Positions 16,413 through 24,105 of a stretch of DNA of 27,216 nucleotides are shown piece after piece. Made by a program: the position numbers and the translations under genes. Under the pieces are notes generated by a model, which was not told where the DNA came from, did no database searches, and saw nothing but the letters and a program-made list of their open reading frames with translations. Positions within the stretch are counted from its first letter, which is position 1. Every line of letters begins with the position of its first letter. Origin of the DNA: an uncultured Paludibacter sp. (GTDB lineage: Bacteria > Bacteroidota > Bacteroidia > Bacteroidales > Paludibacteraceae); contig CALCBD010000011.1 of the NCBI GenBank assembly GCA_937897985.1, positions 1 through 27,216 on the forward strand, given 5' to 3'.

Positions 16413-17291
16413 TTAGTTAAATTCCACAGGCTCCACAGTATAGCCGGCATTTCTGAAAAGTTGTATAAGCCCCTGTTTGTCAACTAAATGATAACATCCT
16501 ACGGCGATAAAACACGATTTTTCGGGAATTATTTTCAATAGCTGTTCCATCCAGTTTTTGTTCCTGTTATTAATCAGGATATTCATATCTTCATCAGACA
16601 TTGATTCGTCCTCTTCGGCCAATCGGGAAATAGTTTCCAGATCGCCCGAAAGGTATGCCCCGTTAAGTTGTTTCAATAATTCAGGCATTTTATTTTCATT
16701 GCGTACGGTTTCAACAAGCAGGTCGGCTTGCCGCTTCAACGATTTCGAATTGAAAAGAATATCAATTTGCTGATCGATGGTTTCGAGTCCCAGGATTTGC
16801 TTTTTGTTCTTTTTTCCAATGTTCTGTATGGCAATATCCAGCGTTTCAGGTTCTTTTTTCAGATTCATTTCCTTCATGTACAGTTTGACTTCATACAGAG
16901 CCGACAACATTGCCGGTTTCAGTCTGCCGAATTTGTTGAGTCCCACACCCAGCAATTGCCTGAAAACTGTGTCGACTAATTTGTAATCATCATCGCCAAG
17001 CAGTTGATTCATAGTGGTATCTTTCATAAATGCAGCTTTCATCAACTTCATTTGCATACTCATCATCCGGCTCATATCCATTTCGCCTACTACAATGTCG
17101 GTTTGAGGCACACAAGCCGCAATATTAACGAACGAAGGAATTTTTTCCTTTTCAATTAAATGATGAGTACCCAGCAGATAGCTTGGTTTGGTTATCCCGT
17201 TACCTGAAATTTTCCATAATAGTTGCGCATGAGCAGGTTGGAAAATAATAAACAGAATAAATAAAATGCTGATAGATGTTCTGATTTTCAT
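16413..17291 (-). CDS. TraB/GumN family protein
   Basis: This is a 292-residue secreted or periplasmic protein with a signal peptide (1-22, ending AHAQ). It matches the TraB/GumN (TIKI-like) superfamily. The conserved GTHHL (41-45) follows the first strand, Glu70 stands in VVGEMD, GLET lies near 168-171, and the C-terminal VGCYH motif (264-268) is followed by GLIQLFRNAGYTV. The paired GTHH and VGxxH motifs are the proposed metal-dependent hydrolase centre in TIKI proteases. Bacterial members are mostly uncharacterised. The gene starts 61 bp after the usher-like gene on the same strand without a clear terminator between them, so it may be the last gene of the fimbrial transcript; a functional link is not shown. 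Confidence 0.88.
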   Translation of the reverse strand: MKIRTSISILFILFIIFQPAHAQLLWKISGNGITKPSYLLGTHHLIEKEKIPSFVNIAACVPQTDIVVGEMDMSRMMSMQMKLMKAAFMKDTTMNQLLGDDDYKLVDTVFRQLLGVGLNKFGRLKPAMLSALYEVKLYMKEMNLKKEPETLDIAIQNIGKKNKKQILGLETIDQQIDILFNSKSLKRQADLLVETVRNENKMPELLKQLNGAYLSGDLETISRLAEEDESMSDEDMNILINNRNKNWMEQLLKIIPEKSCFIAVGCYHLVDKQGLIQLFRNAGYTVEPVEFN

Positions 17292-17352
17292 TTGATTAAA
17301 ATTTACTACTTGTTGTTTGATATAATTCCTGAATAAGTATTTCTTTTTTATT

Positions 17353-19917
17353 TCATTTTTTTACGGGCACCAGATTTCCGATATCTTTTGAGTCGCCCTG
17401 ATAGCTTTGTTCTAAGTTGACTGCTACCGAACCGCATTTTAAATTCAGTATGTTGAGCTGTTCGGGGTCAATACTGACCTTGTAATTACCCGGTTTTAGT
17501 CCCAAATACGAAAAATAGCCGTCTGATTCGGAGATGGTATGAGCAACTACCTTGTTTTCAGTATCGACGATATTGATTAACATTCTGCTTTTTCCGGCTC
17601 CCGATTCCTGATCGATAATCATACCTGTTATTTCACACATTGGCTGAATAGGAACGAATATTTTTTTGAATTGATTGGGGTCGGTTGTCAGTTTAATGTT
17701 CTTTTTTGCTACTCTCCAACTTATAAAGTCAAAATTGGAATCGTCGATAGTTATCAGCTGTTCTACAAATGGTTCAAGACCAACAATATGGGTTAATGAG
17801 TCCTGTTTTGAAAAGATAAGCTTTCCACCGTTGCAGCGAACGTTCAGATTAGGAAATGCAGGTTCCCCGGGATCTTTCGTACCATTATGATTTTCATCCA
17901 CAAATGCGATGAAAGTCAATCCGCTCCGGCCAACCATTTCGTGTGAGTCACTCAACACTTTGCTTCCGCTACCAAAAGCCACACTACCCCGAAACGAACT
18001 TGCGATTTGAGGGCTTGTTTTGTTAATAAATGCAGATAAATATGATGACATAAACGAAAAATCATACCTGAACGAAAGATTAAGGCTGCTGTAATTTTGC
18101 ATTGGATTATTCTCATAATTGAGTGCGATAAATCCGTTTTTTAACACTCGTTTTTCTGTTTCGAGCCGATAGGACATGATTTTATTTAAACTAAAGTTGT
18201 ATTGTACCGAAGGCCGAATGGTCAAGTTTTTAAGACAACGGATACCGAGGGTGAAATTAGTTAAAAAATTTGAAGAGCCAAAATTCGACCAATTGAAAAT
18301 GTTTTCAATATTAACATTCAAATTGTTGAAATAACCTGAAAAAGAAAGTTCACCGGTGTTAAAATCGAAGTTTTCGAAAATATTCTGTCGTATTCCTGCC
18401 CTCGAGGTCAGTGAAAATTTTCCGATATGAACAGGAACTATAATGTTGGCCAACCGTTCTTCGCGATAATTATAGACAATGGCTTTTTGTCCCGGGTGAT
18501 AATAAGTGTAATCGAGATTGAAAACCGAGCCTTTGATATTGTAGTTCAGTGTTGCTTTGGTACGTACACCGTAAGCGTATTCGCCGGTTATTATTAATCT
18601 TGTCAATGGTTGAAAAGTAAGATTCCCGAACGGAATATCCCTGTTGCCGGGTATAGAGGATAAATACTCGTAACCACCACCAACGGTCAGCCATCTGTTA
18701 ACACCATAATTAAATTCGGCTCTTGCAAATTTTGAATGCAATGAGTCGAGTTCGGTGCCACCCGTTACCCGGTATTCAAATTCACCTTTCGGTAATATAT
18801 TGTAGGGCATAAACAACTCTTTTTCCAATGACCACTCTTCACCGTTTGGCCCGTAAAAACGTAAAGTAAGCTGATTTGAGCCGTAAACAATGGGCACAGT
18901 GAAATGATAGAACCCCGAAGCATCGGCTTTTACATACTCTGTCAACACTTTATTGATGTAAAGCTCCACTATCCAGTCGGGGTTTGTGTGATCGGCAATG
19001 ACATAATTCCCCAAAGTTTTACGAACTGTAGTCGACGAATTGGTGATAACTATACCATCCATGGGATAAAGCAGCGAAGCCACACTTTTTGAATTTACCC
19101 GCCCGGCCTGTATCTGTCGTGCGAATTTAAAATTATTATCCACCCAACGCCAGTTGTAACGCTGCATATTCCGACTGAATTTTTCGCGATTTGAAAAATT
19201 CAGTAACAGATTGGTTTCACCTCCGAACAATTCGGCTCCGAATCCAAGTCCTCCCCGTATTTCACTGTTGTATTTCAACATGGTGTTTGTCGTCAGCGAC
19301 CAGTCGGTCATACCAGCCCTAAACCAGTGATACTGTCGGTTTAAAATTGTGTCAACCTTAGAAGTACTGTGTATTCCGGCAATATTTTCTCTGGCTTTTT
19401 CTATTGCCTGAATTCTGGTCAAAGGGAATTCAAAATCCGCATCAATTTTTGCAGAAAGACTGCGAAAATCAAAATTGATACGAAACCCGAAAATCTGCTC
19501 AAGTAATTCTTTTCTGATAAAAATCAGACCATTGTCATTGATAAGATCCCGGTTTTTTAATGCGTATTGAATGCCGTTGAAATAAATTTGTAAAGCTTTA
19601 TGGTCGATAACATATTTTTGTGTTTCATTGATAAAGAAGCCTTCAATTTTTTCAGCATTTAAATCCTGCTTTTCATTAATTTTGAGATAATCAAATATTT
19701 CTGTCACAGGTAAATAAACACTTCTATCCTCAGAATAGAGGGCGTTAAAGTTTTTAATGCCACATTTATCAAACACTACTGATACTGTGAACGACTCACA
19801 TCCGTTTGAATCAACCGTTTGTGCACAGATGCTCAATGGAGTAATCAAAACTGATAACAAAATCATCAAAATTGATATCCGGCATTTAAAACTTATTTTA
19901 AAACTTAATGTTTCCAA
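17353..19917 (-). CDS. Usher-like outer-membrane assembly protein of a chaperone-usher system
   Basis: This 854-residue protein is predicted to be the outer-membrane pore that assembles DUF4402 subunits. A signal peptide (to about 33, ICAQ) is followed by an N-domain (60-165). Its segments VYLPVTEIFDYLKI and GLIFIRKELLEQIFGFRI, then FPLTRIQAIEKAR (164-176), recall the start of non-classical ushers. The barrel begins near 195. An Ig-like insertion at about 285-375 (TTVRKTLGNYVI ... LRFYGPNGEEW ... MPYNILPKGEFEYRV) corresponds to the usher plug. The barrel continues to about 665. Two C-terminal beta-sandwiches follow: 665-760 with DENHNGTKDPGEPAFPNL, and 760-835 with ITGMIIDQ ... GLKPGNYKVSID. 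Start is TTG at 19917; an in-frame stop precedes it and the next ATG would cut the signal peptide. It begins 19 bp after subunit D. An alternative is a generic barrel, but the chaperone next to it argues for an usher. Confidence 0.78.
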   Translation of the reverse strand: METLSFKISFKCRISILMILLSVLITPLSICAQTVDSNGCESFTVSVVFDKCGIKNFNALYSEDRSVYLPVTEIFDYLKINEKQDLNAEKIEGFFINETQKYVIDHKALQIYFNGIQYALKNRDLINDNGLIFIRKELLEQIFGFRINFDFRSLSAKIDADFEFPLTRIQAIEKARENIAGIHSTSKVDTILNRQYHWFRAGMTDWSLTTNTMLKYNSEIRGGLGFGAELFGGETNLLLNFSNREKFSRNMQRYNWRWVDNNFKFARQIQAGRVNSKSVASLLYPMDGIVITNSSTTVRKTLGNYVIADHTNPDWIVELYINKVLTEYVKADASGFYHFTVPIVYGSNQLTLRFYGPNGEEWSLEKELFMPYNILPKGEFEYRVTGGTELDSLHSKFARAEFNYGVNRWLTVGGGYEYLSSIPGNRDIPFGNLTFQPLTRLIITGEYAYGVRTKATLNYNIKGSVFNLDYTYYHPGQKAIVYNYREERLANIIVPVHIGKFSLTSRAGIRQNIFENFDFNTGELSFSGYFNNLNVNIENIFNWSNFGSSNFLTNFTLGIRCLKNLTIRPSVQYNFSLNKIMSYRLETEKRVLKNGFIALNYENNPMQNYSSLNLSFRYDFSFMSSYLSAFINKTSPQIASSFRGSVAFGSGSKVLSDSHEMVGRSGLTFIAFVDENHNGTKDPGEPAFPNLNVRCNGGKLIFSKQDSLTHIVGLEPFVEQLITIDDSNFDFISWRVAKKNIKLTTDPNQFKKIFVPIQPMCEITGMIIDQESGAGKSRMLINIVDTENKVVAHTISESDGYFSYLGLKPGNYKVSIDPEQLNILNLKCGSVAVNLEQSYQGDSKDIGNLVPVKK

Positions 19918-19936
19918 AATATTTGGTTTTTACACA

Positions 19937-20461
19937 CTATTGTTGATTGAAAGTTATGCTGATTGTACCTGTATATACTCCCTTGGGGTTTGCTCCGATG
20001 GATCCGACTTCAAGTTCACCGCCCTGCGAAATACGTTGTATATTATCACAGCCTGCGTTGGTGTGAAAACTGGAACCGCTACTACCCAGATTTGTTGGTC
20101 CTAACCGGAGCGTCATTGAGCCGCCGTTACTTCCGGTCAGTTTTACAGAAGGTGGATAGGTGATTGTAACCAGACGACCCGGACACAATTTAAACTCATA
20201 GATGGCCTGTTGACTAACTCCACCCAGATTCAACAGCACAACTGATCCTGTTGAGCTGCGGTTGCCGCTGTAATCAACAGTAACAGTTCCTCCCGACGAA
20301 CCCGGAAGTATCGATAAATCACCGAAACTCAGGTTTTGAACGGGATTCGCTGTAAATAAACGTTTCGGTAAAGAGGGCTGACTGTACAATTGACAATTGA
20401 TAATCATGAGTATTAATACCATGAATATCAATGGTATACGATGATAAAATTTCATTTTCAT
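19937..20461 (-). CDS. DUF4402-type subunit D (candidate tip or initiator subunit)
   Basis: This is a 174-residue exported protein. After a signal peptide (to about 28, LYSQ) comes a short N-terminal stretch of about 15 residues, then the DUF4402 core starting LSFGDLSILPGSSGGTVTVD (44-63). The core ends with GGELEVGSIGANPKGVYTG (147-165) and TISITFNQQ. It differs from the other three subunits in three ways: a shorter N-terminal extension, two mature cysteines (Cys93 and Cys138, possibly a disulfide), and no final Tyr-Asn. Its place between chaperone and usher also sets it apart. I infer a tip or base role. The start was placed at the ATG at 20461 (MKMKF); an in-frame ATG at 20494 would add 11 residues before the signal peptide, and one at 20455 would remove two. 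Confidence 0.8.
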   Translation of the reverse strand: MKMKFYHRIPLIFMVLILMIINCQLYSQPSLPKRLFTANPVQNLSFGDLSILPGSSGGTVTVDYSGNRSSTGSVVLLNLGGVSQQAIYEFKLCPGRLVTITYPPSVKLTGSNGGSMTLRLGPTNLGSSGSSFHTNAGCDNIQRISQGGELEVGSIGANPKGVYTGTISITFNQQ

Positions 20462-20524
20462 TTTAGTGTTTGCAAAGGAAATGTTAATTGGCATTCAAAT
20501 TATGTGCACTGATTCAACAGTGTA

Positions 20525-21361
20525 TCATCCGGGCAATATGTACTCTGTCGATGCCAGTGTCTCACCACCTTCTTCATCCGGACTATTATACATAATATTC
20601 AGTTTTCCGCCTTTTTGTGTTATTCCTGCAGGCCATCGTATTAACAATGACATGCTCCTGGCCGGAATTTCAGGGTAAACACCCACTCCGTTGGCGTTTG
20701 TCAGTACTGTTTTCTTTCCGTTTTTATCAGTGTACACAACTTTCAGGTTTCCGTAACTCGAACGATTACCGCTTCGGTTGATCTGAAATTTCAGAAGTGA
20801 AGTACTGTCGGTCAATGCTGTCAACGCCACATCGGTGATGCTGTTTTGTGCTGTCAGATTACCGTTCCGGATAATTACAGGGATACTGATTCCGAATATA
20901 GCAGTAATTTGAACAGCCATTTTAGTACTGTCTCTTTTTTTGTCTTCCAGTCCTAAAGGAGCAGCTTTTTTATCGGCTCTGAAATAAAGGTGTGACCTGT
21001 ATTCTCTCTCTGCCATTCCCTGCACTTTGCGGTACTGGAGCCTAATGGTCTGCGATTCGTTAGGTCCCAGTTTTATTCTGCGGGGGAATACACGCAGATA
21101 TTTTTCGGCCGAAGTCAAACTGTCTCCTTTTTGTAACATGACCAAACTTCCATCCGGATTCATCCTGTGATGTATAAAACTAATAATGAAAACTGCTGAA
21201 TCATTGCCAACATTTGTGATATTCAAATCTTCTTTTTGTTTCTGACCATCAAAAATTACCCTAACCGGAGTAACCAACAAGTTTCCCTGACCTGACAAAC
21301 CGGTACAGGAAACTGCAATAATAAATACAGCAACCAATGCTTTTTTAAAATTTTTACTCAT
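20525..21361 (-). CDS. PapD-like periplasmic fimbrial chaperone
   Basis: This 278-residue exported protein is predicted to hold fimbrial subunits in the periplasm by donating a strand. A signal peptide (1-25) is followed by the first Ig domain. That domain starts LLVTPVRVIFDGQKQKEDL and includes the edge-strand region LRVFPRRIKLGPNESQTIRL (89-108), EREYRSHLYFR (118-128) and the subunit-binding strand region AIFGISIPVIIR (154-165). These are the conserved blocks of pilus chaperones. The second Ig domain (about 166-275) has NRSGNRSSYGNLKV and ends EGGETLASTEYIL. An upstream in-frame ATG (21424) would add 21 polar residues before the signal peptide, so 21361 is preferred. It lies between subunits C and D. 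The 205 bp upstream carry three ATATTCAT/ATGAATAT words (21489-21548) that may be regulatory. Confidence 0.87.
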   Translation of the reverse strand: MSKNFKKALVAVFIIAVSCTGLSGQGNLLVTPVRVIFDGQKQKEDLNITNVGNDSAVFIISFIHHRMNPDGSLVMLQKGDSLTSAEKYLRVFPRRIKLGPNESQTIRLQYRKVQGMAEREYRSHLYFRADKKAAPLGLEDKKRDSTKMAVQITAIFGISIPVIIRNGNLTAQNSITDVALTALTDSTSLLKFQINRSGNRSSYGNLKVVYTDKNGKKTVLTNANGVGVYPEIPARSMSLLIRWPAGITQKGGKLNIMYNSPDEEGGETLASTEYILPG

Positions 21362-21488
21362 CTCTGTTGTTTTTTGTTTTAAAGTACTCTGTTTCGAAAA
21401 AATATTGTTTTTTTTGATGGCCATTTTCTCAAATGTTAATTTAATTCAATCAGTCATCATTTGTTTTTTTATAAAAAATCGTATCGTT

Positions 21489-21548
21489 ATATTCATTTTA
21501 ACTTAATATGAATATTCCGGGGATTATATACTTTTGAGCAATATTCAT
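21489..21548. promoter_or_regulatory. ATATTCAT/ATGAATAT words before the chaperone gene
   Basis: The exact 8-mer ATATTCAT occurs at 21489-21496 and 21541-21548, and its complement ATGAATAT at 21508-21515, all in the gap between subunit C and the chaperone. The first two form an inverted repeat with an 11-nt spacer. The same ATTCA core recurs in the gap before subunit B. This may be an operator or simply a hairpin-prone AT-rich leader. Confidence 0.35.
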
Positions 21549-21566
21549 CAGTCGAAGGGAATTTAA

Positions 21567-22088
21567 TCAGTTGTATGTAATTGCAATTTCATAAATTCCT
21601 GTATAAATGCCTGGTGGGTTGGCTAACCAGTTACTCACATAAAGCGTTGCACCAATCCCGAGTTCGAGTTTGCCTTCCTGATTCGGAATATATATTTGGG
21701 TAGCTTCCGGAGGTGACGACACGAAATCGCGAACAATCATTTTCATGCCACCAGTTTCAGATAAAATAAATTGATCCCCACGGGGCAATGACAAATCCAA
21801 CAACAGATTTGGTGGACCTGTGATAATAAATTTGCCTGCGCTGTGAAAGTCGTTTCCAAATCCACGTACGTTTCCGGTGCATTCGCGTATTCCTGTGGGA
21901 CTGATGATAACTGTACCACCATCAACGTTATTAATTATTTTACCAAAATTCAGTGGTTCGCTTTCGGCTACTGTAACCGGTAAAGCAATTTCAATTTTGA
22001 TTTTTCCTGTTATTTTGTTCTGAGCACTCAGTTTTTCCGAACCAAACATTATTAGTAATACTACAGAAAGCAATGCTATACGTTTCAT
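21567..22088 (-). CDS. DUF4402-type fimbrial subunit C
   Basis: This is a 173-residue exported protein. The signal peptide (1-23) ends KLSAQ. An extension of about 22 residues (NKITGKIKIEIALPVTVAES) alternates hydrophobic residues like a donor strand. The DUF4402 core begins LNFGKIINNVDGGTVIISP and closes GATLYVSNWLANPPGIYTG, ending YEIAITYN. It has one mature Cys. Length, the LNFG ... GTV block and the C-terminal PPGIYTG block match the DUF4402 family, whose members often accompany pilus chaperones. The start was set at ATG 22088, directly before the signal peptide; the in-frame ATG at 22127 adds 13 unlikely residues. It is the third subunit gene in the transcription direction and is separated from the chaperone gene by 205 bp. 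Confidence 0.82.
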   Translation of the reverse strand: MKRIALLSVVLLIMFGSEKLSAQNKITGKIKIEIALPVTVAESEPLNFGKIINNVDGGTVIISPTGIRECTGNVRGFGNDFHSAGKFIITGPPNLLLDLSLPRGDQFILSETGGMKMIVRDFVSSPPEATQIYIPNQEGKLELGIGATLYVSNWLANPPGIYTGIYEIAITYN

Positions 22089-22167
22089 TATTAATTGTTT
22101 TATTTGTGAAGAAATATAATTACACATTCACATCACGGTGTTGTTTTAAAAAACATTTATAATAATT

Positions 22168-22225
22168 GGCAGATAATGTTAATTTACGGATTTTTTCTTT
22201 TTCCGAAAAAATCACATTATCTGCC
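22168..22225 (-). terminator. Composite terminator hairpin after subunit B
   Basis: The outer arms GGCAGATAATGT (22168-22179) and ACATTATCTGCC (22214-22225) pair perfectly. Inside them GATTTTTTC (22189-22197) pairs with GAAAAAATC (22205-22213). A 9-nt bulge (22180-22188) sits on one side. The structure lies about 60 bp after the stop of subunit B on the minus strand, followed by AT-rich sequence. It would separate B from the C-chaperone-D-usher part, fully or in part. Confidence 0.65.
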
Positions 22226-22284
22226 CGATTGATTAATAATTTACACTTCTTGTTTTTATGATACAAGCCGGAATTACTAAACAG

Positions 22285-22848
22285 TTAATTATAATTTGCC
22301 ATGACTGTAAAAGTGCCTTCATACTGTCCTTCATCCTGGGTGGTAGCCACATGAAGAGTACCTCCGACTGCAAATTTATCCTTACCGGTTCCATCTAAAG
22401 TACCGGTCAGTTGGTCAGCTCCTGCCGAAACCGGACGAACTGTGAATCCATCTACCGTCATTGTGGCTGCATTGGTAAGTGCATTGCCCGAAGTCCCGTT
22501 GATGGTAACAGAGGCTGCTCCGAGTGTAATAGCATAAGTTTTACCCGCACTTCCCGAAAGTTCGAACGATGCTACAGAAGTAGGTACTACTGACGAAATT
22601 AATACACCACCGGTAGTTGAAGGTACATTGGTGGTCGATAACGTAACAGTACCCGCTGCCGTACCCGGAGCTACAATACCAAAATTCAGTGCATTAGACC
22701 CCGGAACAACAAGCGGATCATCTACGATTACTAAAGGTTTTCTGATTTCTGCCTTGGCTGTTCCCGTCATTGAATTGCTTTGAGCCCTGATTGCCGATGG
22801 TATTAATGTGCAAATCAGAACTACGATTGTCAAAATATTCGTTTTCAT
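22285..22848 (-). CDS. DUF4402-type fimbrial subunit B
   Basis: This is a 187-residue exported protein. The signal peptide (1-23) ends IRAQ. It has the longest N-terminal extension of the four subunits, about 30 residues, with alternating hydrophobic TGTAKAEIRKPLVIVDDP. The DUF4402 core runs from LNFGIVAPGTAAGTVTLSTT to FAVGGTLHVATTQDEGQYEG and ends TVMANYN. Composition is rich in Ala, Gly, Thr, Ser and Val, like pilins, and there is no mature Cys. It has its own flanking hairpins (22168-22225 downstream, 22917-22978 and 23063-23107 upstream), which fits separate or differential expression. A major-shaft role for A and B is inferred from composition and position, not shown. Confidence 0.84.
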   Translation of the reverse strand: MKTNILTIVVLICTLIPSAIRAQSNSMTGTAKAEIRKPLVIVDDPLVVPGSNALNFGIVAPGTAAGTVTLSTTNVPSTTGGVLISSVVPTSVASFELSGSAGKTYAITLGAASVTINGTSGNALTNAATMTVDGFTVRPVSAGADQLTGTLDGTGKDKFAVGGTLHVATTQDEGQYEGTFTVMANYN

Positions 22849-22916
22849 ATTTTTTTGTTTTAAAATGGCTACTAAAAATTTTTTCAGTGATTTCCATCAA
22901 TATAATGGACAGTGGA

Positions 22917-22978
22917 TTGAATATCAGTATTCATTTTCTCCCTGTAAAAAATGAATACAGTTCATTCGGGATATTCAA
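22917..22978. promoter_or_regulatory. Nested inverted repeats before subunit B
   Basis: TTGAATATC (22917-22925) pairs with GATATTCAA (22970-22978). Inside them GTATTCATTTT (22927-22937) pairs with AAAATGAATAC (22948-22958) across a 10-nt loop. All four arms carry the same TGAAT/ATTCA core. It lies about 70-130 bp upstream of the subunit B start, as a leader hairpin or a multi-site operator. Confidence 0.5.
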
Positions 22979-23062
22979 CCTGAGATGATTGATTTTTGTC
23001 TGATTGGTTAATTTTTTGTTTTTTTAAATTGTTGTTTGTATTAATTATTAGCAATTTGTCGG

Positions 23063-23107
23063 TTGCTTTTAATTTGAATTTATATTGAAAATTCAAATTA
23101 AAAGCAA
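23063..23107 (-). terminator. Hairpin downstream of subunit A
   Basis: A perfect 19-bp inverted repeat (23063-23081 and 23089-23107) with a 7-nt loop begins 54 bp after the stop of subunit A. The stem is AT-rich and no long U-run follows on the minus strand. It could be a leaky terminator or an mRNA 3' stabiliser that raises subunit A over the rest. Confidence 0.55.
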
Positions 23108-23160
23108 TTAAAAAGGACTTTGATCAATGACAATCATTTGTATTTTGCCTTTCGGTTGAA

Positions 23161-23697
23161 TTAATTGTATGCCACCGAAACATCGAAGGTTGCTGAATAA
23201 GCCGCTGCAGTCTGATTAGCATTAACATGTAATGTGCCTCCAATACTGAAAATATCGGTACCTCCACCGGTCCCGAGCTTACCGTTGTAACCTGCAACCT
23301 GATCTCCCACAACATTGGCCGATTTTACTTTCAGGTTATCAATGTCCATCGAATGTCCGGCTCCGTCACTAACAGTGATTGTAGCATCCGAAATCGTTAT
23401 GGCATAAGTGGCATTCAAAGCGCCTGTTACTGAAAATGTTGCTGCCGATACCGGAAATGAAGTTGAATTGATAAGTGTAATTGCAGCGTCTGCGGTACGT
23501 GCCCCTGCTGTGCTCAATACACATGTTGCATCTGAAGTCGGAGATGTCATTGCTCCGAAATGAAGTTCTGCTGTTTTGTTTAAAGAGATTGGTTCAAATA
23601 ATCTTGCATCAGCAGTTGTTAATGTCTGTGCAAAAAGTTGTGATGGTATTACTGCGAATACTGCAAAAATTACCACTAAAAAAATTTTTGTTTTCAT
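23161..23697 (-). CDS. DUF4402-type fimbrial subunit A
   Basis: This is a 178-residue exported protein. The signal peptide (1-24) ends LFAQ. About 20 residues of extension (TLTTADARLFEPISLNKTAE) precede the DUF4402 core. The core begins LHFGAMTSPTSDATCVLSTA, has a middle section TYAITISDATITVSDG, and closes FSIGGTLHVNANQTAAAYSA, ending VSVAYN. It is Ala/Thr/Ser-rich and has one mature Cys. It is closest to subunit B in composition and in the GGTLHV block, so A and B look like an old duplication. It is the first gene of the cluster and is followed by the hairpin at 23063-23107. No clear TAnnTTTG box was found upstream; the 7-mer TATTTTG on the minus strand at 23759-23753 is one base short. Confidence 0.84.
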   Translation of the reverse strand: MKTKIFLVVIFAVFAVIPSQLFAQTLTTADARLFEPISLNKTAELHFGAMTSPTSDATCVLSTAGARTADAAITLINSTSFPVSAATFSVTGALNATYAITISDATITVSDGAGHSMDIDNLKVKSANVVGDQVAGYNGKLGTGGGTDIFSIGGTLHVNANQTAAAYSATFDVSVAYN

Positions 23698-23820
23698 AAA
23701 ATAATTGTTTTTAGAATTTGAAATTAAAATAAATTGAATAAAAATAACTGTTACAAAATACGTTTGACCACGAATTTTTTGGTATGTGTTCGGGTAATTT
23801 GATTGTTTTTTGAATTAATT

Positions 23821-24105
23821 TTTCCATTGTACGTCTCTTTGTTTTCTTTTTGTTCTCCGTGTCTCCGGGGTTTTGTGTTTTCACCGCGGAGGTGCAGAGG
23901 GCGCTGAGTTTTCTTTTTCTTCTTCTTTGTGTTCTTCGCACCTCCCGATAAATCGGGATCTTCGTTTCACTACGATTTGCGGTTATATCTTTCACCGCGG
24001 AGACGCAGAGGGCGCTGAGTTTTTTCTATTTTATTAATTCTTCGCGTTCTTAGCGCCTTAGCGGTTTTATGTATTCACCGCGGAGGCGCAGAGGGCACTG
24101 AGTTT
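23821..24105. repeat. Interspersed GC-rich repeat block, copies A-C
   Basis: Three copies of the core ACCGCGGAG(a/g)(c/t)GCAGAGGGC(g/a)CTGAGTTT start at 23881, 23992 and 24075. They are joined by pyrimidine-rich TTCTTT text and TTCTTCGCG ... GCGGTTTTATGT-like words. The B to C spacing is about 83 bp. A to B is 111 bp because of an inserted segment (23941-23984) containing CCCGATAAATCGGG. The last copy runs into the stop codon of the ORF6N gene. The rest of the gap (23698-23820) holds nothing I recognise. This is the kind of intergenic repeat seen in many Bacteroidota genomes. Confidence 0.8.

Larger units (their letters stand above)
22849..23160. other. Intergenic region between subunit genes A and B
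   Basis: This 312-bp AT-rich gap contains two structured inverted repeats (22917-22978 and 23063-23107) and no gene that I can support. I see no TAnnTTTG box on the minus strand for subunit B. Confidence 0.5.

Noticed and set aside
22917..22978. Invertible promoter (phase-variation switch) before subunit B
   Set aside because: The inverted arms are only 9-11 bp and the segment between them is too short to hold a promoter; no recombinase gene is nearby.
23711..23995. A 94-residue Lys/Arg-rich open frame on the minus strand
   Set aside because: It is a translation of the interspersed repeat block and shows no protein-like pattern.
23881..24105. Regularly spaced repeats that might be read as a CRISPR array
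   Set aside because: The units and the spacers between them are both repeated, spacing is irregular (111 and 83 bp), and no cas gene is present.
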